NCBI RefSeq assembly: GCF_028769735.1
Contig: NC_088172.1
Coordinates: 94,254,951-94,318,950 of the forward strand
From: Zonotrichia leucophrys gambelii
Taxonomy: Eukaryota; Chordata; Aves; Passeriformes; Passerellidae
DNA length: 64,000 nucleotides
Direction of reading: 5' to 3'
Part shown: in pieces, positions 12,700 to 25,378 of the stretch
Layout of the letters: every line of letters begins with the position of its first letter
Position numbering within the stretch: the first letter of the stretch is position 1
Made by a program: the position numbers and the translations under genes
The notes under the pieces: generated by a model
What the model was told of the DNA's origin: nothing
The model's input: the letters and a program-made list of their open reading frames with translations, nothing else
Databases searched by the model: none

Positions 12700-12813
12700 C
12701 GGCCACCGCCCCCAGCCCGGCCCGGCCCGGCCCGGCCGCTGCTGCTGCTGCGCTCCCGGCGGCTGGCGGGACCGGAGCGGGCACGGAGCGAGCGAGGAAC
12801 GGGACCGGAACGG
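12700..12813 (+). other. STON1: Candidate non-coding leader exon of STON1
   Basis: The 3' end is set by the donor gg|gtaagg at 12813/12814. The 5' end is a guess inside the CpG island. It would splice over 10.6 kb to the acceptor at 23399, where 49 bases of 5'UTR precede the start codon. No in-frame ATG with family similarity occurs in it. Confidence 0.5.
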
Positions 12814-15800
12814 GTAAGGAGCGGCTCTGCCCCGGGACAGCCGGGCCGGAACAGCGGGGCACGGGGGGGACTCGGTCCGAAGTGGAATTTTCCCGGTAGT
12901 TGAGGCGCAGCCACGAAGTTCTGCCTTGGAGCGGGCCGGCGGATGGGGCTCTTTTGTTTTCGTGTAAGAACATGATGCATTTAACAAAAATATTCGGCTC
13001 CTTTTTCTTTTTTTTTTTTTAATTTCTTCTCCCCCGCAATCTTGTTCTCCTCTCCTCTCCTCTCCTCTCCTCTCCTCTCCTCTCCTCTCCTCTCCTCTCC
13101 TCTCCTCTCCTCTTTTTTCTCCTTTCCTTTTTCTCTTTCCCCCTCTTCCTTTGCTCTTCTTTTCCAGTACAAGTGGTGAAAAGGGGATGGTTTTGCCCAG
13201 GGGATGGTTTTGTCTGGGTGCTTTAAATCACGGCGGAAATCGGGAGGATTTGTGTGCCGGGCATCCTACGGGATTTCATTCCCATGACTTCTGCCTTGTT
13301 TTAGGGAGGAGACTGGAGTGTTTTTCTTTAATACTCGAAGTGAGTTGAATTCCTGGAGCCTTTCTCATGTTTTCTTAGCGGTTCGGCTGATGATGTTAAA
13401 GCATGCACGTAGGGTCGGGGTGTTTGGAAGCGTGGCTGCAGGAATCTCTCCCGTAGATCCAGCGGGGGCTTTGGGAAAACGCCCGGAGCGGATGCAGAGG
13501 ATGTTCTGCACAGGGCTGGGATGTTTGAACCATGAGTCCCTCTAGTGCAGACCCCAGGGATGGAGCTTTAAGGATGGTGTAAACGAGAAAAAAAATGTAG
13601 AAAATATCCCCTTTGTGGCTTTAGGTAAGTGCTCACCAAAGGGGGGCTTTATATTAAGGTTTTGTGGGTTTTTTGGTTTTTTTTTTTTTTTTAAGGTGTA
13701 GCTGTTCTGATATTTATGGGAAAAAACAAGGGTGCCGAGAAAACCGCTGACTAAGCTGTTCTCCGGACCCAAACGAAAGTTTCACAATTCTGTTTCCCCG
13801 GTGTTTTTGCTGTGAGGTGGAGAAACCCCGACTGATTTCTCTGCAAACAGGACTTAGCTTTTTTTTGGGAGGGTGGTAACGACCGACTGGGGAGGAGGGA
13901 ACAGAAGTTTTGGAGCCTGAGGCTTTTAAACATGAACTGTTCATTTTGGTGTTAACTGGCTTTGCCCTGTCTGGGGACCGAGACTCTTCTGTAGCTGTGA
14001 AAGGAGAAAAAGCAGCAGCTGAAGGGAACACTTTGTGCTGTCTGATTTGTGCAAGGGGAGAAAATGCTGTGAGGAAAGATTAGCTGCCTCCTTTCCTCAT
14101 TGTGTGAGAGGAGGAGAACTCAGCCCTGTGCTCTGTAACCAGCTGTGGCTGAGTTTTAGAGTAATTTGTTTAAACAGGCCAGAGATTGTATTTACCTGAT
14201 GCTGGAGCTGTAAATTACACCCCTGGGAAAAGCTGCCCCAAGGCAGGAATGAGGTCCTTGCTTCATGCTGGGCTTTGATTGTTTTCCTCCTCCCTCATGA
14301 ATATGCAGCAAGTGTTATTTTCTATCACTTCAAAAGTTTTTGGGGTTTGTAAACTTAGTGGCCCAGCTTGTTGATGATCTCTGACTAGCAGGTTAATGTG
14401 GGTTTGTAAGTTAATCTGTGTGAGGACATTAACTCCAGCATGAAAACTGGGCAGTGTTTGGCTTTGGGTTTGGGTTAACAAGGTCCCTCTAGTCCAGCAC
14501 TCCTTTTCTTCTGCTTTTGGTTGGTATAAATATAACCTGATGTCTTCTCCTTCAGCAAAGCAGGCGGCCCACGTGTCTGTCTTAAAAGGCTTTTGGAGAG
14601 GAACCCAAATGAGGCTTTTTTTGGTGTCTGTGTTAGGAATTGCATTTTCTGACATGACTGTCATCAGTTGCTATTAACAGTACTTGTATCCAAACAAACA
14701 AGGATTTAATCAGTACATCTTCCCCTTAGTGTTGGCATTCCTGTAGGGCCTGAAAGCAGGGAGAAGGGGAGTATCCCACAGATCAGGTGAGAGCTGCTCG
14801 GCCAGAAAATGTTCCTGACAGCTGCCAGACAGTAATTTTCATGTCTAGAAGACCTCCACAAATCTTATGTCATGGGTAATATTCCAGGAAGGTACTGCCA
14901 GGTGTTTGTTGGGCACTAAGGCATGAGGCATTTTTAAGATATAAAAACTGACTCAGAACTAAAAGTAAATAAAAAAAAAAAGGGGCTGTTATGCTGTTCA
15001 GTGATTTTCCTAAATACAGTATTTCTGTCAGCTTCCCTACCTTTTATTACTCACTCTGAGATTAGTGGCAAGAGTTTTGAAGTGTTCTTCTGTGCTGTGT
15101 GTTCTTTGTGGCATTTCATGCCTCCCTTCCCTTGGACACTGCAAACACTACAAGAGAACCAGACTTAAACTTCTTTCTGTCCACAGCCAGCTTAATATTT
15201 TGATATGTGATCTGTGTGCCAAAGTATTCAGGCTCTTTTTTTTTTTTTTTTTTTCTAGAATGCTGCTTAATCCTAAAAAAAAAACAAAAAAAATTGCTGT
15301 TGCTAAAGTGGGACAGCCACTCATAACTACATTTCTGCTGCTTCTTAGTCCATTATAAATCTCTGTCTCTGCCCAGGGGGAGAAGAGAGGGAGAGGTTTG
15401 GGATGTTGAGGTACTTGCCAGAGCCCTGTGCAGAGCTGCTGTGACCACAGCACTTCTGTGGGATGTGCGTGCTTTCCTAATAAAAACATGTTTCCTAAAC
15501 ACAGTTAAAAAAATTGCTTCAGTAGATGCAGTAACATTCCATTAACTTAGTGACCTGCAGGAGTACTGCAAATAAAAATAGATTTATTTTCCTGTCTCTT
15601 CCAGGCCAGAGCATTTTTTTTATTATTATTAAAAGAGCCCAATAAAGTTCTGTACAGTGAAATGACAGCTGGTGTTAATAAACAATTTACATGAATCCCT
15701 GCTGTCCCTTGGCTCTCCCAAATGTGCCTGTGGAGTGTAAGCTGGGCCATGACTGTGGTGATGCCGAGGAGGAGTGTGGTTCAGAGGATGAAGCAGGACT

Positions 15801-18800
15801 AGCCCAGGGAGCTCAATGTGAGTGGGCCCTATGGGAGATGTACATGTGACAGGAACACAGTGAAATAAGTGAATTAAATATGATTTACCTGTCTTGTCTA
15901 TGCTAATAATGGGAAGAAATTAAGTGGAACAGCACAGATCAAAAGCCAACCTCCAGCTAAAAAACTTTTTAAGGGTTGCAGGTATGCAGTGAGCACTTTA
16001 TAACATTAAAAAAAAACAAAGGAGTCTTCACAATACACTGCTATGTGTGACTGTTGTGCTTTGAGAAGATGCAATCATGTCTTGCATCACCCCTTGCAGT
16101 CACCTCTTGCACACAAGTGATGTGTCTTAGAAGGCACTGTGATATCCAGAAAAGAAGAGAATAAAAAGCTCTGAGTAGTTAATATTGATTTCATCAGGCT
16201 TTTTGTTATTTCTTCTAGGAAAAACAAGCTTTTTCTGTTAAAGATGTTCACTACAACATAGAGAATCCTGTGGTTGTCAGGATTTAATCCAGCTCTAATT
16301 TGAGCTGGTAAAACTGTTCCTACTGTCTTTGATAGCAGGCTGTGTCTTCCTGAGGGATTTCCTGGCCCTCCCATTTGCCAGCAAACGGGGCATGAGCAGG
16401 GGTGCCCCTGTCCTGGCTTCCCTGCTCCAGCCAAAGATGCACAGAACCACGGGCCACTAGTCCTGTGTTGGTGACACCTGGGACAGTCTGTCACCTCCTG
16501 AGGTGGGGAATCTGCCCAGGAAACAGGAAAATGTTGGGATGTCATCTGCAGGAACTGTCTGAGAACTCAGAACTGATGTGCTCAAGAAAGATGCTCGGAC
16601 TCGTGCTGGGTACTGCTGTTTGCTGTTCTTACACATATGCCAGAGACAAAGGTTGTTTTTATCACTTTGGTTACGTTAAAAGGAAAACCAAACAGGTTCT
16701 AAGTGTACCCATGGCTCTTCTTTATGTACCAGAACTATGCAGTTTGTGGTGTGATGCAAGATGTTATTTCATCTCCCTGAAACAAAGCAGTTACAAGTAG
16801 CTGTGGCTTGGGAAAACTGGTGTTTTTTAATGTTAGAAAGTGCTTGTTGCAAGCTGTGAGCCTTGGATGTTTGGTAGCTGGAGGCTGATTTTTGCCTGAG
16901 TTCTTTCTCCACGCTGTTCCATTCGCTGGTTTGTGTGTTCTGTAGGGTGTCTGGACATGGGCTGAGTCTCAGCAGGTAGTGCAGGACCTGCTGAAGGAAA
17001 CCACACAGCTCCCCTCAGGGGAGAGAGGTGGCCTGTGGGCTCAGAGGGCCTCTGCTGCTTTTTGCAGCTTCAGGTCGGCATTCCAGTGTCTTTCCTGATG
17101 GGAAAAATACACTGGGTCTCTATTTTTTTAAAATATATTTTTAAAAATTATTATTTTTAGTTTATTTTATTTATCTTATGTTATCTCATTCTTAAAGTTA
17201 TGTTCCTGATAAAATCTGCAAAAAACCCCCTGAGAGGAATGAGGGTGCAATCCCAGGTGGCTGTGCAGCCGTGAATTGTAAAAATCCCTCGATCCCTTTA
17301 GGAAACACCTTTGGTTTGCCTCCATAAAATCATACAGACAATTCCAGTAAATGTCTCTAAGCTTTTCTGCCTTGATTCCTCACCCCACTAGGGAAGCAGG
17401 GAAGGACAAAGCTGATGTGACTCACAGTGGTGATGTGCCTGTGGGGTGAGGGAGGGTGTGGGAATCACGGCTCGTGTCCATGGGAAGGGTGGCTGAAGCT
17501 GATGAGTTACACACAAGACCAGTCATGCATGAGGTTTTGTTGTCTTTTCCAGGCAGATTTGGAATGACTTCACATCTGAGTGTTAGGGAAGGACTCCCAG
17601 AATGGATCTGCACATGAAAAGGAGTTTTTTTACAGTGTGTAACAGCTGAGGCTTGAGTGATTATCCATGGCAAAGATGGGAATTGCTGTGAGTAGCTGTG
17701 CTAAATTTTCACACACAGTGGAAATCCTCACCATCCAGCCTCCTTCTCTTTCCAGCAAGGAGAGTTACTCCTTTGGGGATGATCCACTGCAGGCACAGCT
17801 GAGCAGAGGTTAACACAGATGTGACTCTGGCTGCTTTTCTTTCATTCTCCATTTGGGAGCATCCCATAGGATTTCCCTCTGCTGTGACTCTCATATCACC
17901 TCACAGCCTTTTAAAGCATGGAGAGGCAGAGCAGTTGGAATTTCCTCAGGCCTCCATCATGCAGTGCCTGTGGGATCCCTCCCTGGCTGCATCCTGGATG
18001 CTCTCCTGGTGTGCAGGGACAGCAGTGAGTGCTGTGACCTGGTGGTGGGGAGTCCCCCTCACCCCAAATCTTGTGACATCCTCCTCACTGGAGAGTGTTT
18101 TAGCCTCTGCCCAACCCTTTTCTCTATCAAAGAAAGTGAGTGTTGTCTCTGCTTGGGAATTGTGATGGGCTGTGTTGATACCCTTAAAAATGTCAATTTT
18201 TTCAGGCTTGTGCCTTCAAGCAACAGCAAGAGGTGTTTGCAGGAGCTGGGCCTGCCTTTGCTCTGGGGACGTGCACACTGTCAAAAGCTGAAACCCTCAA
18301 TTCCTCCAGCTCTTGGGGCCAAGAGCAAGGAATTCCAAATTAAACAGATTAGCTGCAAGCCCTGAACTTCTCCCAGCTGTGTGCCTATGCCCCAGAGAGT
18401 GAGCAATGTAAATAAAATGTCACACTGCACTTTGAAGTTGGTGTATTTTTGACTATTACACCAGTTCCTTATTTTCTAAAATGAGTAATGCAGTGGGATG
18501 CGTAATTCATATCCCAAATACAAGAAAATGCCAAGAAATTCCTATGTCCCATCAGCTGTGGCTTTTGTTTATGTTTATTTCAGACATATAGACTGGATGT
18601 ATTTTTTAATGTGTATCTAGGATAGAAAAAGCAGAGTTAAACAGAAGTGAAGCCACATGTAATATCAAAGTAACATTTGAGGCAAATCATCATAAATCAA
18701 GCAGTATTTTATGTAGAAGTTGTGCTTCAAGTTTTTTTTTTCCTTTCAGAGTTAAATAATAACCAAAACAGTGACACAAAGAATATGGCAGTAAAACACA

Positions 18801-21800
18801 GAGATAAATCTGCCATGTTTTACTTGGATATCACAAGGGCTTAGAAACATTTCGGGTGTTTTATATACCATATGTGCTTTATTGCTTAAACTGCAGAGAA
18901 TTTGTACCTCCCTGAGGGACTCTTGCACTCTGTGGCAAAAAGCTTGAAGGATTCTCTGGGTGTTTGTGGAAAGAACAGCAACATCTCGTGGTGTGGTTGT
19001 GGGACAGCCTCACCACAGTGTGCACAGGATGCAGAGCTTGGCATTAAATTTCCACATGGCCTGTATGCAACAGACAACCTTGCTCCTGGAAATAAAACTG
19101 ACTTGTAAGAGTGTATGGGGTCCATAGTTTTTCTGGAAGGGTGGAAATAAAAATGGCCAGGCACTGTCCACAAACAGAGCAGCTCACGTGAAGAGCTCAG
19201 CTTATTTGGAAGGGATTATTTGATTCTTTTGTCACACTGTAGGTAGATGAATCTGGGGGTTTTTTTTGAGCTGGGAGCAAGTAATGAGGCTGGTGTTTAC
19301 CCAGCTGAGCAAGTGGAACACATAAGTTTTGTGCTTGGGTGTTCCAAAGGGAATTTGTTTACAGGATGTGTAGCTTAACAGTTCTGGAGCTGCAATGGCC
19401 TCTGGAGCTAGAGAGGCAATAAGGAATGTATTTATAAAATTCTGCTTTTCTGTGTGTTGGGAGTGTGAGTACTGTCTATAAAACACTGCATTTACTTGCT
19501 TTGTGCTTTGCAGAAGGGAGGTGTTTCCCTGACCTTCCTCTTTAGCTCCTCCAATATTTTAAAAGAGACCCTTTATGTTTGAACACAGGGGGACGTGCTT
19601 GAGGGTTTTAATTGGTGCCAAATTTTAGGGAAGGCCCCTGAAGAGAGGGAGATGTGCAGGGGGGGCAGCTGTGCACTGTGTGGTTCAGGAGGTGACAGGA
19701 GGCCGTGCTGTCACGGCGTGGTGGGGACATGGCTGATGGCACACCCTGAGCACCCAGCTGCATCTGGATCAGAAGTGCCAAAGCCAACCCCTTTGTGAGG
19801 GATGCACCTCAGAGTGAGCAGGGAGTCATTATTAGTGCAGGAAGAGGTAACAATATCCCCCAGCAAGGCATGGAAGTTGAGCTGTGTTTTTGCTGCAGAT
19901 TTGATCTGGGATTTCTGAAGCAACAAAGGACCCAGGGGTAGCTACAGCCTGTGAAATCTCTCAATAATAGGATAGGATTTCTCTTCTTTCCATCCTCAAG
20001 GTATTAAAATGAAGAAATTAAGCTGCAATGACTGCTCATTAAATGCTGAGGGAGTGTGTTAATCTGATAAATGGGAAGATTGTTTTCAGGCAGAAGAGGA
20101 TGAATTGAAATGAATTGCAACTTTTGGGTTCACTGGAATTAATGCACCTAGGATCAACTGTTATTTCAGCCAGCTTTTTTTTTACTGGCAGTTTCAATAT
20201 TCTAAAAATGGTATTTCCTGCCTCCTCTCTGAACAAGATACCACACATGCTTGTAATTTAAATGTCACAGGCCCCATAACATGTGTGATCAATGGTATCT
20301 TGTATCATTTTCCTTTTACCCAAAGCATTCGGGTTACATTTATGTGGGTCTCATAGGGGATCTTTGCTTTTTGGAGGGAAAACACATGTATCCTGAAGCC
20401 TGAATTTTAGTTTGATTTCAAGGAAAAATGTCCCAGTTCATAGGAAGGGATTTGGAGCACAGTTTAGGACACAATAGAAATTGAAAGCATTATTTTATTG
20501 CTTTGTGCAGATGTAAAAGAATCAGAGAACAAGTGTTGTAAAGCAGCATAAGAATGATTTTTTGGTTTTTTTTTTTTTTTTAATACTAGATGAGTGGTAC
20601 TATCCTTAACACACAAGAGGTTGCATTTCCTCATATTAGCATGACATCATCCAATCAGCTTGTAAAAATCTATTTGGGCTTTTTTCCTCCATTCCTAGTA
20701 GTCATTTTTTGGGATCAGTGAGCAACAGTATTCCTTGTTTATTTCAACTATCTATTTCAACACTTGTTGCATGTGTGTTTTTGTTATCATCAGCATCTTT
20801 TTTTGTTTAAAAAAATTCCCATGTAACTGCAACAGCAACAAGACCTGAAAGCTGCAGCCTCTGACAGGTACACCGAGGGCATTGTGACTGCAGAGGAAAG
20901 TGGTTTTTTCCACTTTTTCCATCTGGGAAAATGGTTTTCTTCATTGACACTTACTGACTGAAGTTAAATGTTTGGCAGGTGGAGTTCAAACATCTTTTTG
21001 TTTTGTAATGGGAAAAATGCCCCTGCCAAATAATCTGCAACATCGCATTTTAAAAAGGGAGTAGTAACAGACCTTGGGGGGAAAAAAACCCCCTGAACAT
21101 CTGGGAATAATAAAGGACACTGAAAAATTCCATTTCTAACAAGAAAAGGAAACAGTCTGCAAATGTGTTCTTTATTGTAAACACCTGATTTTATGGTTTC
21201 TTTTCCACTGGTGCATCACAGTGTTGTGTGATTTTCCCTTGAGCATGGCTGTGATCACACTGGAGGGTTGTGGCAGCATCCCCAGAGCCCCTCTGCAAAA
21301 AAAAAAGGCTTCTCTCCCATCCCCATTGTGTTTTATTTCTCTCTCTGGCCATCCCTTATCTCCTGTAAATGCCTGAGGAGTTTTTGGTGGCAGCCTTGGA
21401 GGCTGTTTCCTTATGTTCTCTTGTCCACCAGGCTGCCCCAGTGTCCCAGCTGTTCCAAAAAAGCCACACCCCGAGCCAGCATCGCATTAGCTGCTCCTAA
21501 CAAATGAGGCTTTGAAAAGAGGACTGAAAACTTTGAAACTTCAGCTCTAGAAATAATTAATGCTGAAAGAGCCATGGTGGCAACCAGAGGGAGAGGAGGA
21601 GAAGGGTGTGATATGGGAGGAAAAAGTGATGACCAAGTCAGAGACCAAATAGCTGTGATTTTTCTTTCCATTGCTGCGCTTTATGATGAAGTGATTGTGT
21701 GGGTGAAGGACACACTGGTAGTTGTGTGTGTCTGAGCTATGACAGTAATTTGTACTTGTTTGCTCCTTTTCTCTCTCTCTCCTTCTGTAAGTGGTGATTA

Positions 21801-23399
21801 GAGTGCTTATAAAATAACTAGCATAGTGCAAATGCTTCTCTGAACAAAAAGGTCGAGAGTTCAGAACCTAATGAAGGAGCAGAGTCCCCCTCTGTTGAGA
21901 GCTCTCTGTTGGCCAGCCTCAGAGTGAGCTGATTGTGCCACAGCTTATGGCACTTTCTTACTGGCTACAAACTGCCCCAGAAATAATGGAGTAATGATAA
22001 AAATAGAGACTTGTAGCACAAGTTTCACTTGGCTGAACTGTAGCACGTCTAGAAGTGAGCTGTTCTCTACGAGTTACAGATAAAGAATGGCTTTTATGGT
22101 TATGTGATTCTGTAGTGTGTGCAATTAAACAGCCTGACTGTGGCTCTCTGTGCATGAAGGGCAATAGCTCCAAGTCATCATTAGCTGACCTTAATTACCA
22201 GAGTAATGTCCATGCAGGTGGCTTTTGTCTCTGTGAACTCCGCCTTCCTTGTGCTTTCAGGCAAACGTGGATGTGTTCTGACAGAACAAGAGTAACTTTC
22301 TATCAAACGAGCCATGTTTATATGTGCCCCCCTGCTGTTTCATTGTACTCCATTCCTCCTCAGGCGCTGGCAATTTTTTGCTTGCTCCCTCATCAGGCAG
22401 GAGCAGTGGGGAGGAAAAACTTGGGGGACAACATGCCCTGCATAAGGATGCAACGAGCATTTAAATTTCAGCGCACAATTTAGAACCACGAAGGCAAGAT
22501 TAATGATTTACTGGTTGCAGTCCTGCTCAGAGGACATCCAGCTGAGCCCTTTTACCAAAGACACTTTGTTTGATGAAGTGTAGTTTATTAATTGGTTTAA
22601 AGACCTGTCCTTTTTCCAGGCCACCAGCCAACTCAGTGCTTGGCAGATGTGAGTGCTGTAACTTGGCCTTGACTTGTGTTTCATCAGCGTTTTGTCTGCG
22701 GTGCAGGCTTGCAGTCTGCTCCTCAGCAGGAATGTACTGCTCATCCTTTGGGCTAATTTCTTGTTTAAAAGTTTAATGCCTTTCCAATGCTTCCTTATAA
22801 CATTTCCAGTTAAGAGTGTAAGCCTGGGTTGAAGGAACTGCTGTAAAGGGATTCCTGCCCATGTCATGCAGGCATCCAGGTTTCTGCCCTGGTGACAGCA
22901 CCATGTGTACCTTTGCCATCAGCACTGAGTTGTTGCAGCTTTTCATCAAAAAAATAATCCCTTCTCTCCCTCCTGATTCTATTTTTGGAAACAGCTGCAC
23001 CATTCTTAGTAAAATCCTGGGAAGGAGGGGAAACCTTACCCAGAGCTGATGCCTGGTATGGAAAAATCTGTCCATATTTGAAATGATGCATAAGCTGTAT
23101 AGTTGTATATAATGAAGCTGAAAGTATTATTCAAGCAGTCCTGTACTGCTGTGGGGCATTCTGCCCTCTGATTGAGAGGCTCTGTGCATCAGATGCTCTG
23201 AACAGCTGTAGAGCTTAGAACACCCTTCAATCCCCAGCCTGGGAGAGCAGTGGGGATTCACAGGCAGTTTATCAGATTCTACACAGCTTTCTCAGATTAT
23301 ACATGTAAAACAAAATACACTGGATTTGTGATCTGCTTGCAAATTTGAGCTTTGTGTGATTAGAGTTTGATTTGAATCATGTTTGTTGTTTCTCCATAG
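12814..23399 (+). other. STON1: STON1 first intron (inferred)
   Basis: About 10.6 kb between the CpG-island donor and the acceptor ttgtttctccatag. It contains the TCTCC array, several T tracts (for example at 13679-13692 and 15237-15254) and many short open frames without family signal. Additional leader exons cannot be excluded. No CR1 or LTR was recognised in it. Confidence 0.55.
13046..13112 (+). repeat. (TCTCC)n pentanucleotide microsatellite
   Basis: About thirteen uninterrupted copies of TCTCC on the plus strand, flanked by further pyrimidine-only sequence. It lies about 230 bp downstream of the candidate STON1 leader-exon donor. The unit reads as a rotation of itself when mirrored, so the array is a polypyrimidine mirror repeat. 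Confidence 0.97.
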
Positions 23400-25378
23400 A
23401 TGGCTTGTGGGTGATGCGCTGTGCAAGTGCCTCAAGTTTTCCTACAAGATGTGTTCCCCAAATCCAGCAAACTGGGTCACCTTTGATGACGAGCCTCTCT
23501 TCCAGTCACCTCAGAAATTGGTTGACAATCAGAGTAGCTCCAGACCAAATGGCCTCAAGCTCAAACTGTGCAGTGTTCATGATTCTTCAAGCAGGCCATC
23601 CTCTACAGGCAGCACTCCGCTCTCATCTCCTGTGGTTGATTTCTACCTGAGTCCTGGACCCCCCAGCAACTCTCCACTTACTACACCTACCAGAGACTAC
23701 CCAGGAAACCCCTGCATTCCAAAGTCTGGGATTCACATGCTTTACCCCATCCCTGAATGGCCATCAAATATTAACCCTTCTCCATCCCCTGGGACGTGCT
23801 CATCCCTGACCTCACAGAAACCAAGCAGTCTTCCTTTGAGCCCCTCACCTGATGACCACCCAGGTAAGACTTTGGTCTCCAAATCAGCAGATGAAGGAAG
23901 TCCTAACCCACCAGGAAGCTGCGAGGAGCTGGCTCCAGGACACTTCCCATACTTCCACAGTGACTGTGCTTTTTCCAGTCCTTTTTGGAAGGAAGGATGC
24001 TCCCTCAGCATGTCACCAGCTAATGCCAGCATGCACAGGAAGGACAAAGTGCTTGACAGGAGTGGGTGTCATCCTAGGGACAAAGAAACATGTCATGATC
24101 AGAAAAGCCTTAACCAGGGCTCCTTCAGTTACATCTGTGAGAGGCTTGAACACCTGCAAGCTGACAGCTGTGAGACCCTGGAAAACCCACCCATCTCCAG
24201 CAGCCCCGCGTGGCAGAAGCTCTGCCCCGCCATCCCACGCAGCCTTTTCAGGAGCCAGAAATCAGACGGGTGGCCATTCATGCTGAGGATTCCTGAGAAG
24301 AAGAACATGATGTCATCTCGGCAGTGGGGCCCCATTTACCTGAGCGTCCTGGCCGGAGGGGTGCTGCAGATGTATTACGAGAAGGGCCTGGAGAAACCTT
24401 TCAAGGAATTCCAGCTGCAGCCGCAGTGCAAGCTGTCCGAACCCAAACTGGAGAGCTACAATGTCTCAGGGAAAATCCACACTGTGAAGATCGAGTGTGT
24501 CTCTTACACGGAGAAGAGGAGGTACCACCCCAAAGTGGAGGTGATCCACGAGCCAGAGGTGGAGCAGATGTTGAAGCTGGGCACCACTGACTACAACGAC
24601 TTCACCGATTTCCTCGTGACGGTCGAGGAGGAGCTCATGAAGCTTCCTACTGTTTCCAGACAAAAGAGGAATTATGAAGAGCAAGAAATGACTCTGGAAA
24701 TAGTGGATAACTTTTGGGGGAAAGTCACTAAGGCAGAAGGAAAACTCGTGGAAAGTGCGGTCATCACACACATTTACTGCCTGTGTTTTGTGAACGGCGG
24801 CGCCGAGTGTTTCCTAACCCTGAACGACCTGGAGCTCCAGAAGAGGGACGAGCGTTACTTTGAGAAGGAGCAGGACAAGAAGTGGATCGAGATTCTCGAC
24901 TGCCATTTCCATAACTGTGTCAAAGCGCAGGAATTTGAGCAGTCGCGGATTATTAAGTTTACACCCCTGGACGCCTGCAGGCTGGAACTGATGCGTTTCA
25001 GGACACACTACAATGGGCAAGACCTTCCCTTCTCTGTGAAGGCTGCAGTGGTGGTTCAGGGGGCATACATTGAACTTCAGGCTTTCATCAACATGGCCTC
25101 AACTGCTCACATCCCCACACGCTTACCCTCTGTGAAATACTGTGAAAATGTTATGATACGCTTTCCTGTTCCCACACAGTGGATCAAAGCACTTTGGACC
25201 ATGAACCTGCAAAGGCAGAAGTCCCTAAAAGCCAAAATGAACAGGAGAGCATGCCTTGGGGCTTTGCACGAGGTTGAATCTGACCCCGTAATCCAAGTCT
25301 CGGTTGGAACAGCAAAATACGAGAGTGCCTACAGGGCCGTGGTGTGGAAGATTGACAGGCTTCCAGACAAAAATTCAA
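23400..25378 (+). CDS. STON1: STON1 large coding exon (start codon at 23449)
   Basis: The acceptor is ttgtttctccatag at 23399. The ATG at 23449 is chosen because translation from it matches the family N-terminus. The frame is open further upstream only because there is no stop in 66 bases, part of them intron. The exon encodes 643 codons plus one base and ends AAA-AAT-TCA-A before gtaaat. It carries the whole N-terminal region, the stonin homology domain and most of the mu-homology domain. GC content rises clearly between about 24180 and 24990 compared with the rest of the exon. Confidence 0.97.

Larger units (their letters stand above)
12541..12930 (+). promoter_or_regulatory. STON1: CpG island, probable STON1 promoter
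   Basis: A sharp block of GC-rich, CpG-dense DNA sits in AT-rich surroundings, with several GGGCGG-like Sp1-type boxes. It is the only CpG island between PPP1R21 and STON1. It carries a consensus splice donor (acgg|gtaagg at 12814), as expected for a leader exon of the plus-strand gene downstream. Long open frames here on both strands are a by-product of GC content. Confidence 0.75.

Noticed and set aside
12252..12980. Several long overlapping open frames on both strands (up to 215 codons)
   Set aside because: They coincide with the CpG island, where stop codons are rare. Translations are Arg/Pro/Gly/Ala-rich, low in complexity, and overlap in many frames.
23383..23448. N-terminal extension of STON1 by 22 codons
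   Set aside because: The frame runs through the splice acceptor at 23399 into the intron and lacks an ATG there. Family similarity starts at the ATG at 23449.
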